Shown: one piece after another, positions 11,941 through 22,619 of the stretch
How the letters are laid out: each line of letters starts with the position of its first letter
How positions within the stretch are numbered: position 1 is the first letter of the stretch
Assembly: GCA_023213395.1 (NCBI GenBank)
Contig: CM041465.1
Coordinates: 141,987,741 to 142,051,740, forward strand
From: Cycas panzhihuaensis
Lineage: Eukaryota > Cycadophyta
Reading direction: 5' to 3'
DNA length: 64,000 nt
The notes under the pieces: model-generated
Told to the model about the DNA's origin: nothing
The model's database searches: none
What the model saw: only the letters and a program-made list of their open reading frames with translations
Program-made: the position numbers and the translations under genes

Positions 11941-12130
11941 AGTATATCTTGTCAATTCTTATGTATCTGGCTATTGGGAAGGAATGAGCTTTGTTGTTGA
12001 TCTTACTTTTTATGACCAATGCATTCGGTATTATAATATTCCCATTTCTTAGGATCAAGTTTCCACCCAATTGATAGTTTGTTAACTTCTCTTTGTGGAT
12101 CTCTTATAGTGCCTTTTGGTAGATCAAATC
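11941..12130 (-). pseudogene. G1 gypsy RNase H-integrase junction and zinc-finger fragment
   Basis: The minus-strand reading from 12130 gives LTNYQLGGNLILRNGNIIIPNALV followed by AHSFPIARYIRIDKIY. This is the usual chromovirus pattern between RNase H and integrase, where an N(A/S)L.IK…AH..P..GH.G..KT box holds the two His of the zinc finger. It joins 17511 upstream (across copia A) and 649 downstream (across E1). It carries a few substitutions and a stop, and is inactive. Confidence 0.8.
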
Positions 12131-12466
12131 TATTGATATTAATATTTAGTTTTGGCTCATAAATTAATTTATGAGCCTCTCCTTAAAGTTTTATAATATA
12201 ATAGACTTTAGGAATAATTAATTCTTATGTGAGTGATGAATCATTAGAGGTTACAACTCTTACATCACATGCTCCATTCAATTAGGAAATATATTCTTTT
12301 TAGAATTTGTATTTATGCATACATAGTGCATTATTGAAATTAATAAGAGATGAATTTAATTTAAGAATTTATCTTTAATATGAATATAATTTTCATATTA
12401 AGTTGGTAGTTAATCTTATAAAGTTAGATTTTTATTCCTATTAGAATTAATTTTTAATAGCTTACA
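12131..12466 (+). repeat. Copia A 5' LTR
   Basis: Starts TATTGATATTAAT and ends AGCTTACA, equal in length to its partner. A perfect 24-bp palindrome occupies 12154-12177 near its 5' end. Confidence 0.88.
12154..12177. repeat. Palindrome in copia A 5' LTR
   Basis: The arms GGCTCATAAATT and AATTTATGAGCC are exact reverse complements. The same position in the 3' LTR and in the B/C LTRs also forms a stem with a different centre. Confidence 0.9.
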
Positions 12467-12478
12467 CAGTATCAAAGT
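12467..12478 (+). other. Copia A primer-binding site, decayed
   Basis: CAGTATCAAAGT lies at the LTR end where TGGTATCAAAG is expected. The two leading bases are changed, so the match is weaker than in the other elements. Confidence 0.55.
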
Positions 12479-14629
12479 TAAATCTTTATTTTATAACATG
12501 ATGTATTGTTGTTCAAGGAAGTTGAATAATTCAAATTTTTAGTAGGTTTTATAGGATGATTAATGATTCAAGTTGTAAATATTCATATAGAAGCTCTCCT
12601 CTATAATGGTTGCTTTCAAATATAGTTGTCTGAGTACCATTAGGTAGACATAACTAGTAATTTTATTCAAGGGGAAGTAACCATTAACAAGCTATAGAAA
12701 ATTGTTTGACAAAATTTTAATGGTATAATTAATCATAAGTTAGAGATACTTACTTATACCTCTAAGTATAATATATTACAAGTTTTTATTTGACAATAGA
12801 CTCTGAAATGTTTATTATATGAAGCAGTTCTTCTTATTATCTTACATGCATTTGTCAATCGATAACATATAGGATATATTAAGTGTTTTTTTAGCTTAAA
12901 AATTTGCTTCATTTATTGTGTAGATTGTGCTTTATTTATAAACTATAATATGTAGGGCTAAAATAGAAACATGTAAGGCTTAAATAGAGATACATCTTCT
13001 AGATTAATGACATACAGAAAGGCAAAAGGATACCTTTTGCTTGGTCAATGACATGCAGGCTTAAAAAAAAACACATGCAAAGAGGCCTCATAGAGTGAAT
13101 GCACCTATATATAGATAATTGGCAATGAGATTAACCTCTTCTAAATAAAGGACACCAAAATAAACCTACGTTAAACACTAAATAAAGTGTTAATGGGCAA
13201 TAAATAAATATATTAAAATGACTAATCTTTGTTAAAGGCTAGACATCTTTTAGTAAGGTGGCTCATCATTGAGAAGAACCTCTAATGAAGAGTAACCAAA
13301 TGATAAGTAATGAAAGTATTAAAAAGTTAATTTTATAAAATTTATAGAGGGTGAAAATATTATTAAAATATGAATACTCTAAATAATAATATTAAATTTA
13401 TATTATAAAGTTTAAAAACTTTATAAAAAATTAAATTTTTTGATGATAAATGATCATGCAACTTGTGTATGAACCCACATGACATGCGATGAATACCATG
13501 AGCTAAAACTCTATTAAATGGGCATCAAATCACTTTCAGATAGAGTTTCCCATCTTAGAAGAAAATAGACATCCTAGAAAAACTTATAATTAGTTGAAAA
13601 ACTAAGTAGAGGAGGTTATGTAATCATAGGGATGTATGCCAAAATGGAGATGCAAGGGAGAAAAAATATGACTAAAAGCTAAACAAACCACCAAATAAGT
13701 TGCAAAATCATCATAGAGGGCTCCAGATAGATTTATTAAGGTATAAAAGACATAGAGGAAGCAAAATGATGATGAAAAATAGAAAATGAATGCCCAAATG
13801 GTGGAAAGAATTGATCAATTAATGCCCAACAAAGTAAACATCAACATACACCAAGATTAGGCCTATTGCAAGGTAAATGAGGTAATGTATATGAAGTATT
13901 AATAGAGGGTTGAATATACTCTTAGAGAAAAAGTTTTACTTACAAAAGGACACATGTAAATGTATGAGGGAAATGTGCATCTTTACATACTCAATCATCA
14001 CTAGTGTGATGAAACCCATGACATTGACCTACCATTTTAGTCCTTGATAGCTTGACATTGTAGTGGCAAAGTTATTTCTAAAAATAATTGCTTTGTTTAT
14101 CAAAAAATTTGACTTTTATGTAGAGTTCCAATGTCACCCATGTTATTTTATGGAATATTCTACGGAAAATATTCCTAATTAAACTTTGGATGAAATATAT
14201 TTTTATGTTTTATAAAGTTTAAGTCATGTTAAATTAGATTGGGTTTTATTTTAAAGTCTAGTGCAAAGCCCCCTACCTTACAACCCCTAGTCACATGGTG
14301 TTTTAGGAGCTAGACCCATTATTAAATGATTTAGAGGTAGTTTAGGGAAAATAAATAGGCCATGGTACATGGTTTTTTAAAATCTATGGTCTGGAAGTAG
14401 TCATATATAATGATTCAATATAAAATCTTAGTAAAAATATATTTTTAAAATATTTTTTTGCCATATTTTAGCAACTTCTAAGTAGACTGAGGTAATAAAA
14501 TTAATTATATTAGGTATCTACATGTAGAATGACAATGTTTACAAATTTATTGTTTTATTTCTATGCTTGTTTAATTATTTTTTAATGAGTTTTATCTATT
14601 TTGGCTTGAAATAACTTCTAAAGGAAGCA
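12479..14629 (+). mobile_element. Copia A untranslated leader
   Basis: No gene recognised. The part at about 14180-14560 (GCCCCCTACC … CTAGTCACATGGT) is shared with the leader of copia C at 48600-48900, confirming the family. The rest is AT-rich with stops in all frames. Confidence 0.7.
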
Positions 14630-15245
14630 TAATGGGAGTTGTCACAGATAAGCTAATGACTCCTAAAATTTATGTAGTTTGAAATTATTAAATTCATAAT
14701 TTCTTTCATCTAAATGATTTTTAGAAGCATGCATATAATTCTATAATGGAAAAGTATGATACAAAGATCATTGAGTTCCAAAATAAATCAAAGATCAATG
14801 CTAACTTCAAATTAAATATCAATGCTAATAAATTAAAGATCAACAATAACTTCAAATTAAAGATCAATTTAGGATCAATTACTAATAATTGGGAAGATCA
14901 TTCCTAATTCAAAAATTATAGCTTGTGAGTTAAGGAGTCTACTATTCCTCTATAAAAGCTTCACAACCACATTGACTCTATCTAATAAATTGTCCACTTT
15001 GATGATTGGATCTTTGGAATCTGTACTTATAGAACATAAGCAAAAATTAAATCATATATATATTGAATCTTCTAGAACATTGGCATCAAAATCTAAATGT
15101 AAACATGCTTGTATTCCAAAGAAGAATATACCTTCTAAAATTATAGTTTAAAATGGCAAACTAGGAGCATCAAAGGGATTATATAAGGCTAAATATTATT
15201 ATTATAAGAAGTTAGGTTATATCAAGAAGGATTGTTATGTATAGT
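14630..15245 (+). pseudogene. Copia A gag
   Basis: A decayed + strand frame beginning near ATGGGAGTTGTCACAG and running through many stops. Recognisable pieces are MEKYDTKIIEFQNKSKIN in the middle, then SFTTTLTLSNKLSTLMIGSL, a copia gag C-terminal pattern, and a worn zinc knuckle YYYYKKLGYIKKDC (15200-15240), where the first two Cys and the His are replaced by Tyr. Gag would build the particle and bind RNA. Copia C has the corresponding gag at 49010-49795. Confidence 0.7.
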
Positions 15246-17022
15246 AATGGCAATAACACTCTCAACAATCTCGTAACAACCCCTAATAACAAAAGTAACA
15301 TCAATGATAACAATGATCACCTAGACAATGTGGTCCTGTGATGGACTCAACTAAAGAGATATCTAACATAATCACAATACAATTATTTATTATCATATAC
15401 AAAATGGGTTCTACTATATTGGATGTATGGTTCATACATCAAGACACATAGCTAGAAGGTTGGAATGTTTTAGTGAGATATGATAAATGAATCAAAAAGT
15501 CACCATTGGGTATAACATCAACTTGGAGGTAATTAGAATTAGAAAAGTACCATTTACTTTACCAAATAGTAATAAATGACATTTGGAAAGTAACTTATAC
15601 ATACTAAATTTAAAGGAAAATCTTATTTAAGTTGGTGAAATTGAACAATAAGATATGACTATAATGTTTACTTGAGGATAACACATAATCTAAGATAAAT
15701 TGAACAAGATTGTAGCCATTAGACTTAGAGAAAATAATATATATAAATTATAAGAAAACTAATATGTACATAGAGCATTCCTTGCTATATCACTTAAACA
15801 AAAATTATGGTATGAAAGAATGGATCATTTGAACTACTCTAATCTCTAGTTGATGTATAAATTAAAAATGACACATGGCCTACCTTTGACTAATAATAAA
15901 AATTGTTTATGTTAACCTTATATTTTTTGTAGGTAGCACAAAGATCCACTCAAAAGAAAATCATGGAGAGTGAAGGAAAAATTAAGATTGGTTCCCTCTA
16001 TTATTTATAGACCAATGTTTAGCATCTTAGTAAGAGAAGTAAGATATTTCACCACTTTCATCAATGAACTTTCAAGAAAAGTTTAGATTTTTCTATTGAG
16101 AAAAAAATTGTAAACCTTCACTTACTTCAAATAATTTAAGAAGGTGACAGAGATTGAAAGTAGACACAAGATCAAGGTCCTATAAACTCATAATGGTAGA
16201 GAGTACACTTTAAACAAATTCACTTAGTTATGTAAGAATCATGGAATTTAGAGGTACTTTACTACTATTTATATACCTTAGTAAAATAGAGTTGTTAAAT
16301 TAATGAATAAAACTTTAATTAAAAAAGCCAAAATGATGATGAAAGGAAAAGATGTAGTAAATGTATTATAGGTAGAAGTTGTGAATATAATAACATATTT
16401 GAAAAATAGAAGCACTACAAGAGTTATGAGGAATATAACTCCTGAGAAAACTTGGCCATATAGTAAACCGACTAAAAGTCATCTGAGAAACTTTAGATGT
16501 ATTACATACATGTATATTCTAAAGGAAAAATAATGAAAGTTAGATTATAAAAGCATAAAGTATATCCTTATTGGTTATATTAAGGAAAGCAAATTATATA
16601 AAGTATACGGGTTATCAACTCTAAAAGTTCATGCAACTTAATATATTATGTTTTAAGAAGCTAAGATTCAAGATGTTGGTTTAGTTGAGGTTAAGGATTA
16701 GGTTGAGGAATTTCCTAAATGTAGGACTTCATGTGATATTATTCAACCTAAATATGAGTCATTTGATATAAGCACATAAGTAAAATAAGAATATTTTCAG
16801 ATTCTAAAAGCTAGATTTAAGTAAATACTAAATAAAGAACTCAAGTTAAAGCTAGAAATATTATTTGATTTGACACCTTCATCTTCAAAGAAAGATGTTT
16901 CAAAATAGCATAAAAAGCTATGGAGGATATTGAGAAATTATTACTTAATCCTAAAGGAAAGCAAAAATTTTAAAAATGTAATATTTTAAATAGGAGAACA
17001 TAGCTCTTATGGCATGTAATGG
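15246..17022 (+). pseudogene. Copia A protease and integrase; reverse transcriptase absent
   Basis: After gag come a protease remnant (about 15410-15560, a worn version of the DSGAS.H..R region followed by VTIGYNINLEVI), the GAG-pre-integrase finger (LWYERMDHLNYSNL, about 15810) and the integrase core (RYFTTFINELSRKV, about 16045-16085; IPQ.. and LMNKTLIK near 16270-16320). The integrase C-terminal part ITPEKTWPYSKPTKSHLRNF (16435-16495) and the variable linker to about 17000 follow. Where copia B and C continue into reverse transcriptase, this copy jumps at about 17022 to the last codons of RNase H. Stops are frequent. Confidence 0.82.
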
Positions 17023-17174
17023 TATATGTGATAATGCATCTTATAATAGAGATGGTGTACAGGCTAATAGAAGAATAGTTGACTTATATCTTCATCAATC
17101 CTCTCACATGTAAAAGATTCTAGACTTTCCAAGATAGTTTAGGTGTCAAAAATAAATAAATAAATAAAGGGGAG
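17023..17174 (+). pseudogene. Copia A terminal RNase H scrap and polypurine tract
   Basis: The words GATGGTGTACAGGCTAATAG and AGATTCTAGACTTTCCAAGA, ending GGTGTCAAAAATAAA, match the final RNase H codons and 3' untranslated segment of copia C (52865-52990). A purine tract AAAGGGGAG directly precedes the 3' LTR. Everything between integrase and this point is missing. Confidence 0.75.
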
Positions 17175-17510
17175 TATTGATATTAATGTTTATTTATGGC
17201 TCATAACTTAAGTTATGAGCTTCCCCTTAAAGCTTTATAATATATTAGACTTTATGATTATTTAATCGATATGTGAGTGATGAGTGATCGAGGGTTATAA
17301 CTCTCACATCAGATATGTCATTCAATTAGGAGTTAAATTCTTTTTAGAATTTGTATTTATATACATATAATACACTATTAAAATTAATGAGAGATGACTT
17401 TACTTTGAAATTTTATCTTTAATGTAAATGTAATTTTTATATTAAGTTGGCAGTTAATCTTGTAAAGTTAAATGCCTATTGTTGCTAGAATTAATCTTTA
17501 ATAGCTTACA
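17175..17510 (+). repeat. Copia A 3' LTR
   Basis: 336 bp, TATTGATATT to AGCTTACA. At 17198-17221 it has the palindrome arms GCTCATAACTT and AAGTTATGAGC: relative to the 5' LTR one arm changed A to C and the opposite arm T to G, keeping the pairing. Confidence 0.88.
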
Positions 17511-17798
17511 GGGTGGCCTTAGTATTCTTGAATTAATTCTTCTATCCAAGCTAAAATTATTATCAAAATGGCCTATAAGGATATATCTTCCTTCATGATA
17601 TTATCCTTAGGTATTTAGGATAATGCAATTGTAATGATATTTTCCTTTTCATTTTTATAAATAATACTGAAATTAAATATTTAAACTTTACTTCCCCATT
17701 TCTGTTGCTCATTGGATAATGTCTTTTAGTTTAAAAAGTATTTTAAACTTTTATGATAAATTTTGACCACAAATTTACTTTTGAATAAGTATTGATAC
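17511..17798 (-). pseudogene. G1 gypsy RNase H fragment
   Basis: The minus-strand reading from 17798 gives FKSKFVVKIYHKSLKYFLN followed by LSNEQQKWGSKV, then NFSIIYKNEKENIITIALS. This is the RNase H C-terminal pattern of plant gypsy elements (F..{T/K}DH.SLK.{L/F}…Q.W…G…I.YK.GK.N..ADALSR). It joins the segment ending at 23811 on the other side of E2 and leads into 12130 across copia A. The ADALSR box is degraded to ITIALS and stops occur. Confidence 0.88.
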
Positions 17799-18242
17799 TA
17801 TTGGAGTGTAATGTCATCACTCAACTCCCTCTTACCTACCAGGCTTGTGCACCTCAATTTAGACATGTGATACTCAACATGTCAAGGTAAGTTAAGATAA
17901 GTTGAATTAGTTTCATTTGAGTTAAGTGAATATTATTTTATTGTTATTTTGAATTCAGGGGTTGAGGAGTCTCCCTCCTCCCCCAAAACTATTTATATTG
18001 TGGGGTGTACAACCTTGGTGTTTTTAGACACCGCCTTCTTTGAGGAGAATTGTAATGTTCATTTCTGCTACAATGGATTGAACAATAAGGCTTTCATGTG
18101 TTTATGCTATGGTGATACATTGATACATTGATGCAATATTGGTTTATACTTATTTGATATATATTCTACCCTGTTCTCCTGCTATTATTAATTCCTTCAT
18201 TTGGTATCAGAGCATAGTTTTACAAGAATATATTTTCCTTTA
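17799..18242 (+). repeat. E2 5' LTR, including one embedded primer site
   Basis: Begins TATTGGAGTG and, by alignment with the duplication-bounded 3' LTR, ends CCTTTA at 18242. A TATA-like TATTTATAT lies at about 17990-17998. Its last 43 bp repeat unit contains TGGTATCAGAGC at 18202-18213, which would be the priming site in an ordinary element. Confidence 0.85.
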
Positions 18243-18340
18243 TTTGGTATCAGAGCATAGTTTTGCAAGAAAATATTTTCCTTCATTTGGTATCAGAGCA
18301 TAGTCCTGCTATTATATTTTCCTTCATTTGGTATCAGAGC
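18202..18340 (+). other. Four tandem initiator-Met primer-binding sites
   Basis: Exact TGGTATCAGAGC occurs at 18202-18213, 18245-18256, 18288-18299 and 18329-18340, spaced 43, 43 and 41 bp, within repeats of a CCTTCATT-site-ATAG…ATTTT unit. Only the first is present in the 3' LTR (23770-23781). By the rules of LTR reverse transcription this pattern is expected if the parent was primed at the second site. Confidence 0.9.
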
Positions 18341-19599
18341 AGGTGATTACTGATCTGTGAAGATTTGTGCAAATCTACGCAGGATTTTTAGCAGCAAGTT
18401 ATATATATTCAAGTTTTATTCTCATATTCAAGTTATTTTCTCTTCAGATTTACAGATTTATCATATATTTTGATAGTTTACAAGTTTTTTTGTCTACTTA
18501 TTTGATATTTTTTGAAGATTTACAAAAGAGCATCAGCTGAATACAAAAGTTATCAAGTTTTCTTCAAAGATCTGTAATTTGTTACTTCAAATCTGCTATT
18601 TTTACTATAGATCTGTTATACTTAGATTTGTGCAGATTCATAAAAGTATTTTTGCATCTATAAGCTGTATTTCAATCTACAAAAGATAGCAGTTGCATAT
18701 CTGTAACTTTTGGGGTATTTTCAGCCATCTGAAGCTTTTCAAGCCTGTTTTTTCTACTGCAAATTAATTGTTTATCAGATCTACAGTATTTGAGGCATAT
18801 TCAGCCTTTTGAAGAAGATATACACAAGATCAAGACAGCTACATCTGCGTATTCCAGGTTCTTCTGTTCCATTTTTAAATTTACACATATTTTATATATC
18901 TGCTCAATATATTCCTTTAAAAATTTTTCAAATACAAATATATAAGCATTTTTATGATATATTTTCTTCAAAATATTTAAAAATTTATTGATATTGTGAC
19001 TCGGTTATATGAGTATATTGCTCCATTAAGTTATTTTACTGTTATTATTTGAAGAAATTTTTGTAAAATCTCTGTGCATATATAAATAATTGCCCTTTTT
19101 CAATTGATTTTAGAATAGATTTGTCCATATTTATACTTAAAACAAATTAAAGAATTTGTAGAAATTATAAGTGAGTATAATCTTCATTTTTTTGTAAGAA
19201 TACCACATAGAATCTTCCCCGTGATTGGGTAAGTTACTCAGATAAAACCCTCTATCATACAGATTCTTTGTCATCCATTGAATCTACCTTGTATGTACTT
19301 ATTTTTGAAGCACTTGGCTACATTATTCAAACAAAGTTGAACTTTGAAAGATTAGGAAAACCTAGCCATTCTTCTATCTTCCATTGGCAGTTGTGTGGCT
19401 GTTGGTGCTACTACCAGGGAGTGCCACATTCTAGATCTGTGGTCTATGTGATCTAGTTTTCTTATGTCCCTGTGCACTTGTAGTGTGTTGTTTCCAACAC
19501 CTCTGTGCTGACTTAATCTCAGCATATATATACAACCATTTGTTTACAAACTGTGCATCATCTTACAAACTATTGTGAGCATATAGCAATTTGTTTACA
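18341..19599 (+). mobile_element. E2 leader, first part
   Basis: AT-rich, with many repeats of words such as TTCAAGTTTTATT, CAGATTTA and GATCTGT. No coding frame matches a family. The 60-aa and 62-aa open frames at 18809 and 19268 look incidental. Confidence 0.6.
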
Positions 19600-19915
19600 A
19601 ACTGTTATGAGCCATTTGTGTCTGCGTTTAAGTGCTGGCCCCCGCTCTGTCCACCTCTGAAACCGGCGTCTCCTACCGTATAGACTCGTAATCATTGTTC
19701 GCCTGCATACTTGCGTCTTCGTCTCGCACGTTTGCACACTTGCGTCATTACTGTTGTTTGGAGTTTTACTGCCCGGTTTTCGTCTTCATTATTTGCGTCT
19801 GCCTTGCCATTCACTAAGGCTCATTAGCTCTGCGCGTTGATACATTCACTATTTGTTGTTTGCCACCCTTGCCATTCACTAATTACATTTGGCAGCTAAT
19901 GTTATCATTATCTAT

Positions 19916-20115
19916 GCGTTCGGCGTTCAACGCGCAGCATACTTGGACTCGACTTCGGTCTCATTAACTTTGTTATATATTGTTCGTCATTATTTCTATT
20001 GTTTACCTTCGACTGCGTTTGGTGTTTGGCGCGTAACATACTCAGACTCGGCTTTGGTCTCATTAACTTTGTTATATATTGTTTGTCATTATTTCTATTA
20101 TTTGCCTTCGACTAC
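19916..20115. repeat. Tandem duplication, unit 99 bp, two copies
   Basis: Copy one starts at GCGTTCGGCGTTCAACGCG (19916), copy two at GCGTTTGGTGTTTGGCGCG (20015). Both contain TCTCATTAACTTTGTTATA and end in TTCGACT. Differences are mainly C/T and G/A, as expected for CpG decay between copies. Confidence 0.9.
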
Positions 20116-20614
20116 GTTGTTTATTGTTGTTCATTGATCGGTTGCTTTGTTTATTGTTGTTCATTAATCAGTTGTCAATTTTCATGCATCTCATCTCATT
20201 AATCGGTGCGTGCATCATCATTATTTGATTAAGGCTCAGCTTATCGGCCTAAACATTTTTCGCCCTGACATTTTTTTTGGATCTCTAATATATTGGTTGG
20301 CCCTGGCGTTTGACATTTTTTCTGCTCCTCATTCTAATAAATATACTAGTCGTATTTTATTATTTTATTATATATCCTTTGCGTTCATTATTTGATTATT
20401 ATTCTTGCCTGCAATTAGTGTGCGCTAGACTCAGACTCGGTATTGTTCCGCAGCTAAGGCCGCCGTGTGCTTGCTCATTTATTGCAGTCCTGCGTTTAGC
20501 ACCTCTTTATTGCCATTTCTAGTTATACATCCTGTTCAGCTATTCTTCAGGCTAATCATTGTACTCGGTCATTGTATATCTCTATTTAGTCATTATATAG
20601 ATTCATTCTAAGGT

Positions 20615-20618
<4 letters not shown>

Positions 20619-20664
<46 letters not shown>
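20619..20664. repeat. (TA)n microsatellite
   Basis: An uninterrupted AT dinucleotide run of about 46 bp. Confidence 0.97.
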
Positions 20665-20667
<3 letters not shown>

Positions 20668-21070
20668 CATCTTTTAAATATTAACTTGACTCATACGTCT
20701 GGTCTTTTAAAATTTAGTATTCATTTTGCCTCGCTGCGTCATGCCCCGTCATCTCTGGCCCATGCTTTATACCTATTCCGTTGCATTCTTCCACGTATTT
20801 ACGTTAGTATATATTGCCGTTTCCGTACAGCTATCTATCGGGGCGCTGCCTTCTTGTTTGTGCTATTATTTTACTCGGTCTACACTTTGCATTCAGCTAA
20901 TGCTTAATACATATTCGTCCCATTTGTACGGCCGGTCCTACCCGTTCCGTCCTCTGTACCCTCTCCTAATCGGTGCGCAGTACATTTCATTGTTGGCTGC
21001 TACGGCTTATATATCCCGTTTCATTCAGGTTTTGTCATTATTTGGTGTCTACATTTTGCATCTGTCGTTT

Positions 21071-22619
21071 GCGTCTTTTATTTGCATTTAAAAAAAAAAT
21101 CTACAGACATCTCATTTTGTATACATTCACTTTATAAGGTTTAAAAATTAAAGTTAATTAAATAACTTTTTGAGATCCAAGTTTGAACCTTTTATAAAGT
21201 TTTTTTGTGTTTTAAAATTTGACAAGCGAGTTCACCCTCTTGGCATCGGAGGTATTTATCTTCTGATTGATCTTGGGTTCAATCTTGGCTCAGTCTATCT
21301 TTAGGCTCATATTCTAATAAGTTTTTTTATAATATAATCTTTTTAACCTTTATTTTTTTTAAATTTTTATTTTTTATAGAGTTATTGGTGTTTTGTTACC
21401 ATAACTTCTCACTGGCTTATCGGTTTCAGACAAAACCTACTCCAATAGATCAAAACTTTTTTGTACACCAATTTCGACTGGTCATATGACCAATTTGGTG
21501 CCAATTTGACCCTGTTTCGACCATTTTAACATTAAACTTTCAAAATTTCAGCATTTTTTACACTTTTAACAAAATCATTTTTAGAACTGGCTATCATTTA
21601 TTACTGGTAAACTTCTTTTTGCCTAAATTTCCTCTATAACAATCTACATTTTATAGACTTTAATACTTACTTCTTACTTCAATTTTTTAAATTCATTTTC
21701 ATTAGTATTTTAATAGCTGAAATTAGGAATTTAGTTATTTTTAGCCTGTTTCTTAACATTCTACATAAAGACACATGTTACCTTTTTTACTATAACTTTC
21801 TCATTTTATACTAGATTTCAATTCCGTTAGTTTTGTTGGGAAGTTGATTCATTTCTCTTCATTTTGACATATTTTTCTATATATTTTGACATATTTTTCC
21901 TATTTTTCATATCATTCAAATTTGAGGTACCTTATTGCCTTAAATCTGCTGTTTTTACATTATTTTTCAAAAAATTTCAATTGAAAGTGCATTGAACAAT
22001 CTCATAAACAATATTTGTTCCTTTTTTCAACATTTTCTAAAAGTTAATTAGTAATTTTATGCAATTTTGACTACCCTACTCCTGTCAAGCCCCATAAGAA
22101 GGTCTATACCTTTGCATCATTCAAATCGTGATTTATTGGTACCCATTTTTAAAACCGTTAGTTTCATTGGATTCACACCTTATTAATCTACAGATTGGTA
22201 GAATTTTAAGTTATTATGATATTATTTAGTTTAGTTTTTAAGCTATTAAATTTGAGCACACAAGTACATCCTAATAAGCTTATCTTTTTTCAAAATTTTT
22301 AAGAAAATTCTAGTTTATATCTCATTGGTTACTCAAGGTTTCTACTTGACCTTTCTACAAGTATTTTAAGCTATTTTGAACTAGCATTTGTTCATAAGGC
22401 AATATATATTTTTCTTAAAGAAAAGTTATTTTTATACAAAAAGGGAAAGTGTTTCTTACATTGAAGATTTACATTTACTCATTTGAGAAATTGGTATTTT
22501 TGAAAACTCTTTATATTTCATTATCAAAATTTTATTTCAGTTTTGCATAAGTGAAAAAGATTTTTTAAGTTTACTTTCAAATGCATCATTATTTTCTTAT
22601 TGATTACATTACTTTCAAA
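21071..22619 (+). mobile_element. E2 leader, last part
   Basis: AT-rich, no gene. The sentence-like motif ATAACTTTCTCATTTTA … GTTAGTTTTGTTGGGAAG (about 21785-21845) recurs in element X at about 55490-55550 (AGTATAACTTCTCACT … GTTGTGTTGGGAAG), and related phrases occur at 21400 and 22130. These look like a conserved leader motif shared by non-autonomous elements. Confidence 0.6.

Larger units (their letters stand above)
12131..17510 (+). mobile_element. Copia A: Ty1/copia element with reverse transcriptase deleted
   Basis: Two 336-bp LTRs (12131-12466 and 17175-17510) flank a + strand interior with gag, protease, integrase and only the last bases of RNase H. It belongs to the same family as copia B and C (shared LTR start, leader, gag and integrase linker). 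It interrupts the G1 RNase H-integrase junction. The flanks AAATC and GGGTG do not match, so no target duplication is visible; either it has decayed or the element was rearranged. Confidence 0.88.
19600..21070 (+). mobile_element. E2 leader, CpG-rich segment
   Basis: Compositionally unlike the rest of the window: dense CG dinucleotides (for example GAAACCGGCGTCTCC, GTTCGCCTGC, TTGCGTCTTCGTCTCGC) and recurrent TGCGTC, CATTCACTA and CATTATTTG words. It includes a 99-bp tandem duplication (19916-20115), a shorter repeat of GTTTATTGTTGTTCATT (about 20118-20170) and a TA microsatellite. Hydrophobic open frames of up to 121 codons here overlap one another and follow the repeats, so I do not call them genes. 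Confidence 0.75.

Noticed and set aside
18202-18340. Array of regularly spaced repeats that could be taken for a CRISPR or tRNA cluster
   Set aside because: The repeated word is the primer-binding site with LTR-tail sequence between; no tRNA cloverleaf and a plant nuclear setting.
20310-21091. Overlapping hydrophobic open frames of 70-121 codons in the E2 leader
   Set aside because: They overlap in different frames, follow CT-rich repeats, have no family resemblance, and lie upstream of the real gag frame in an untranslated leader.
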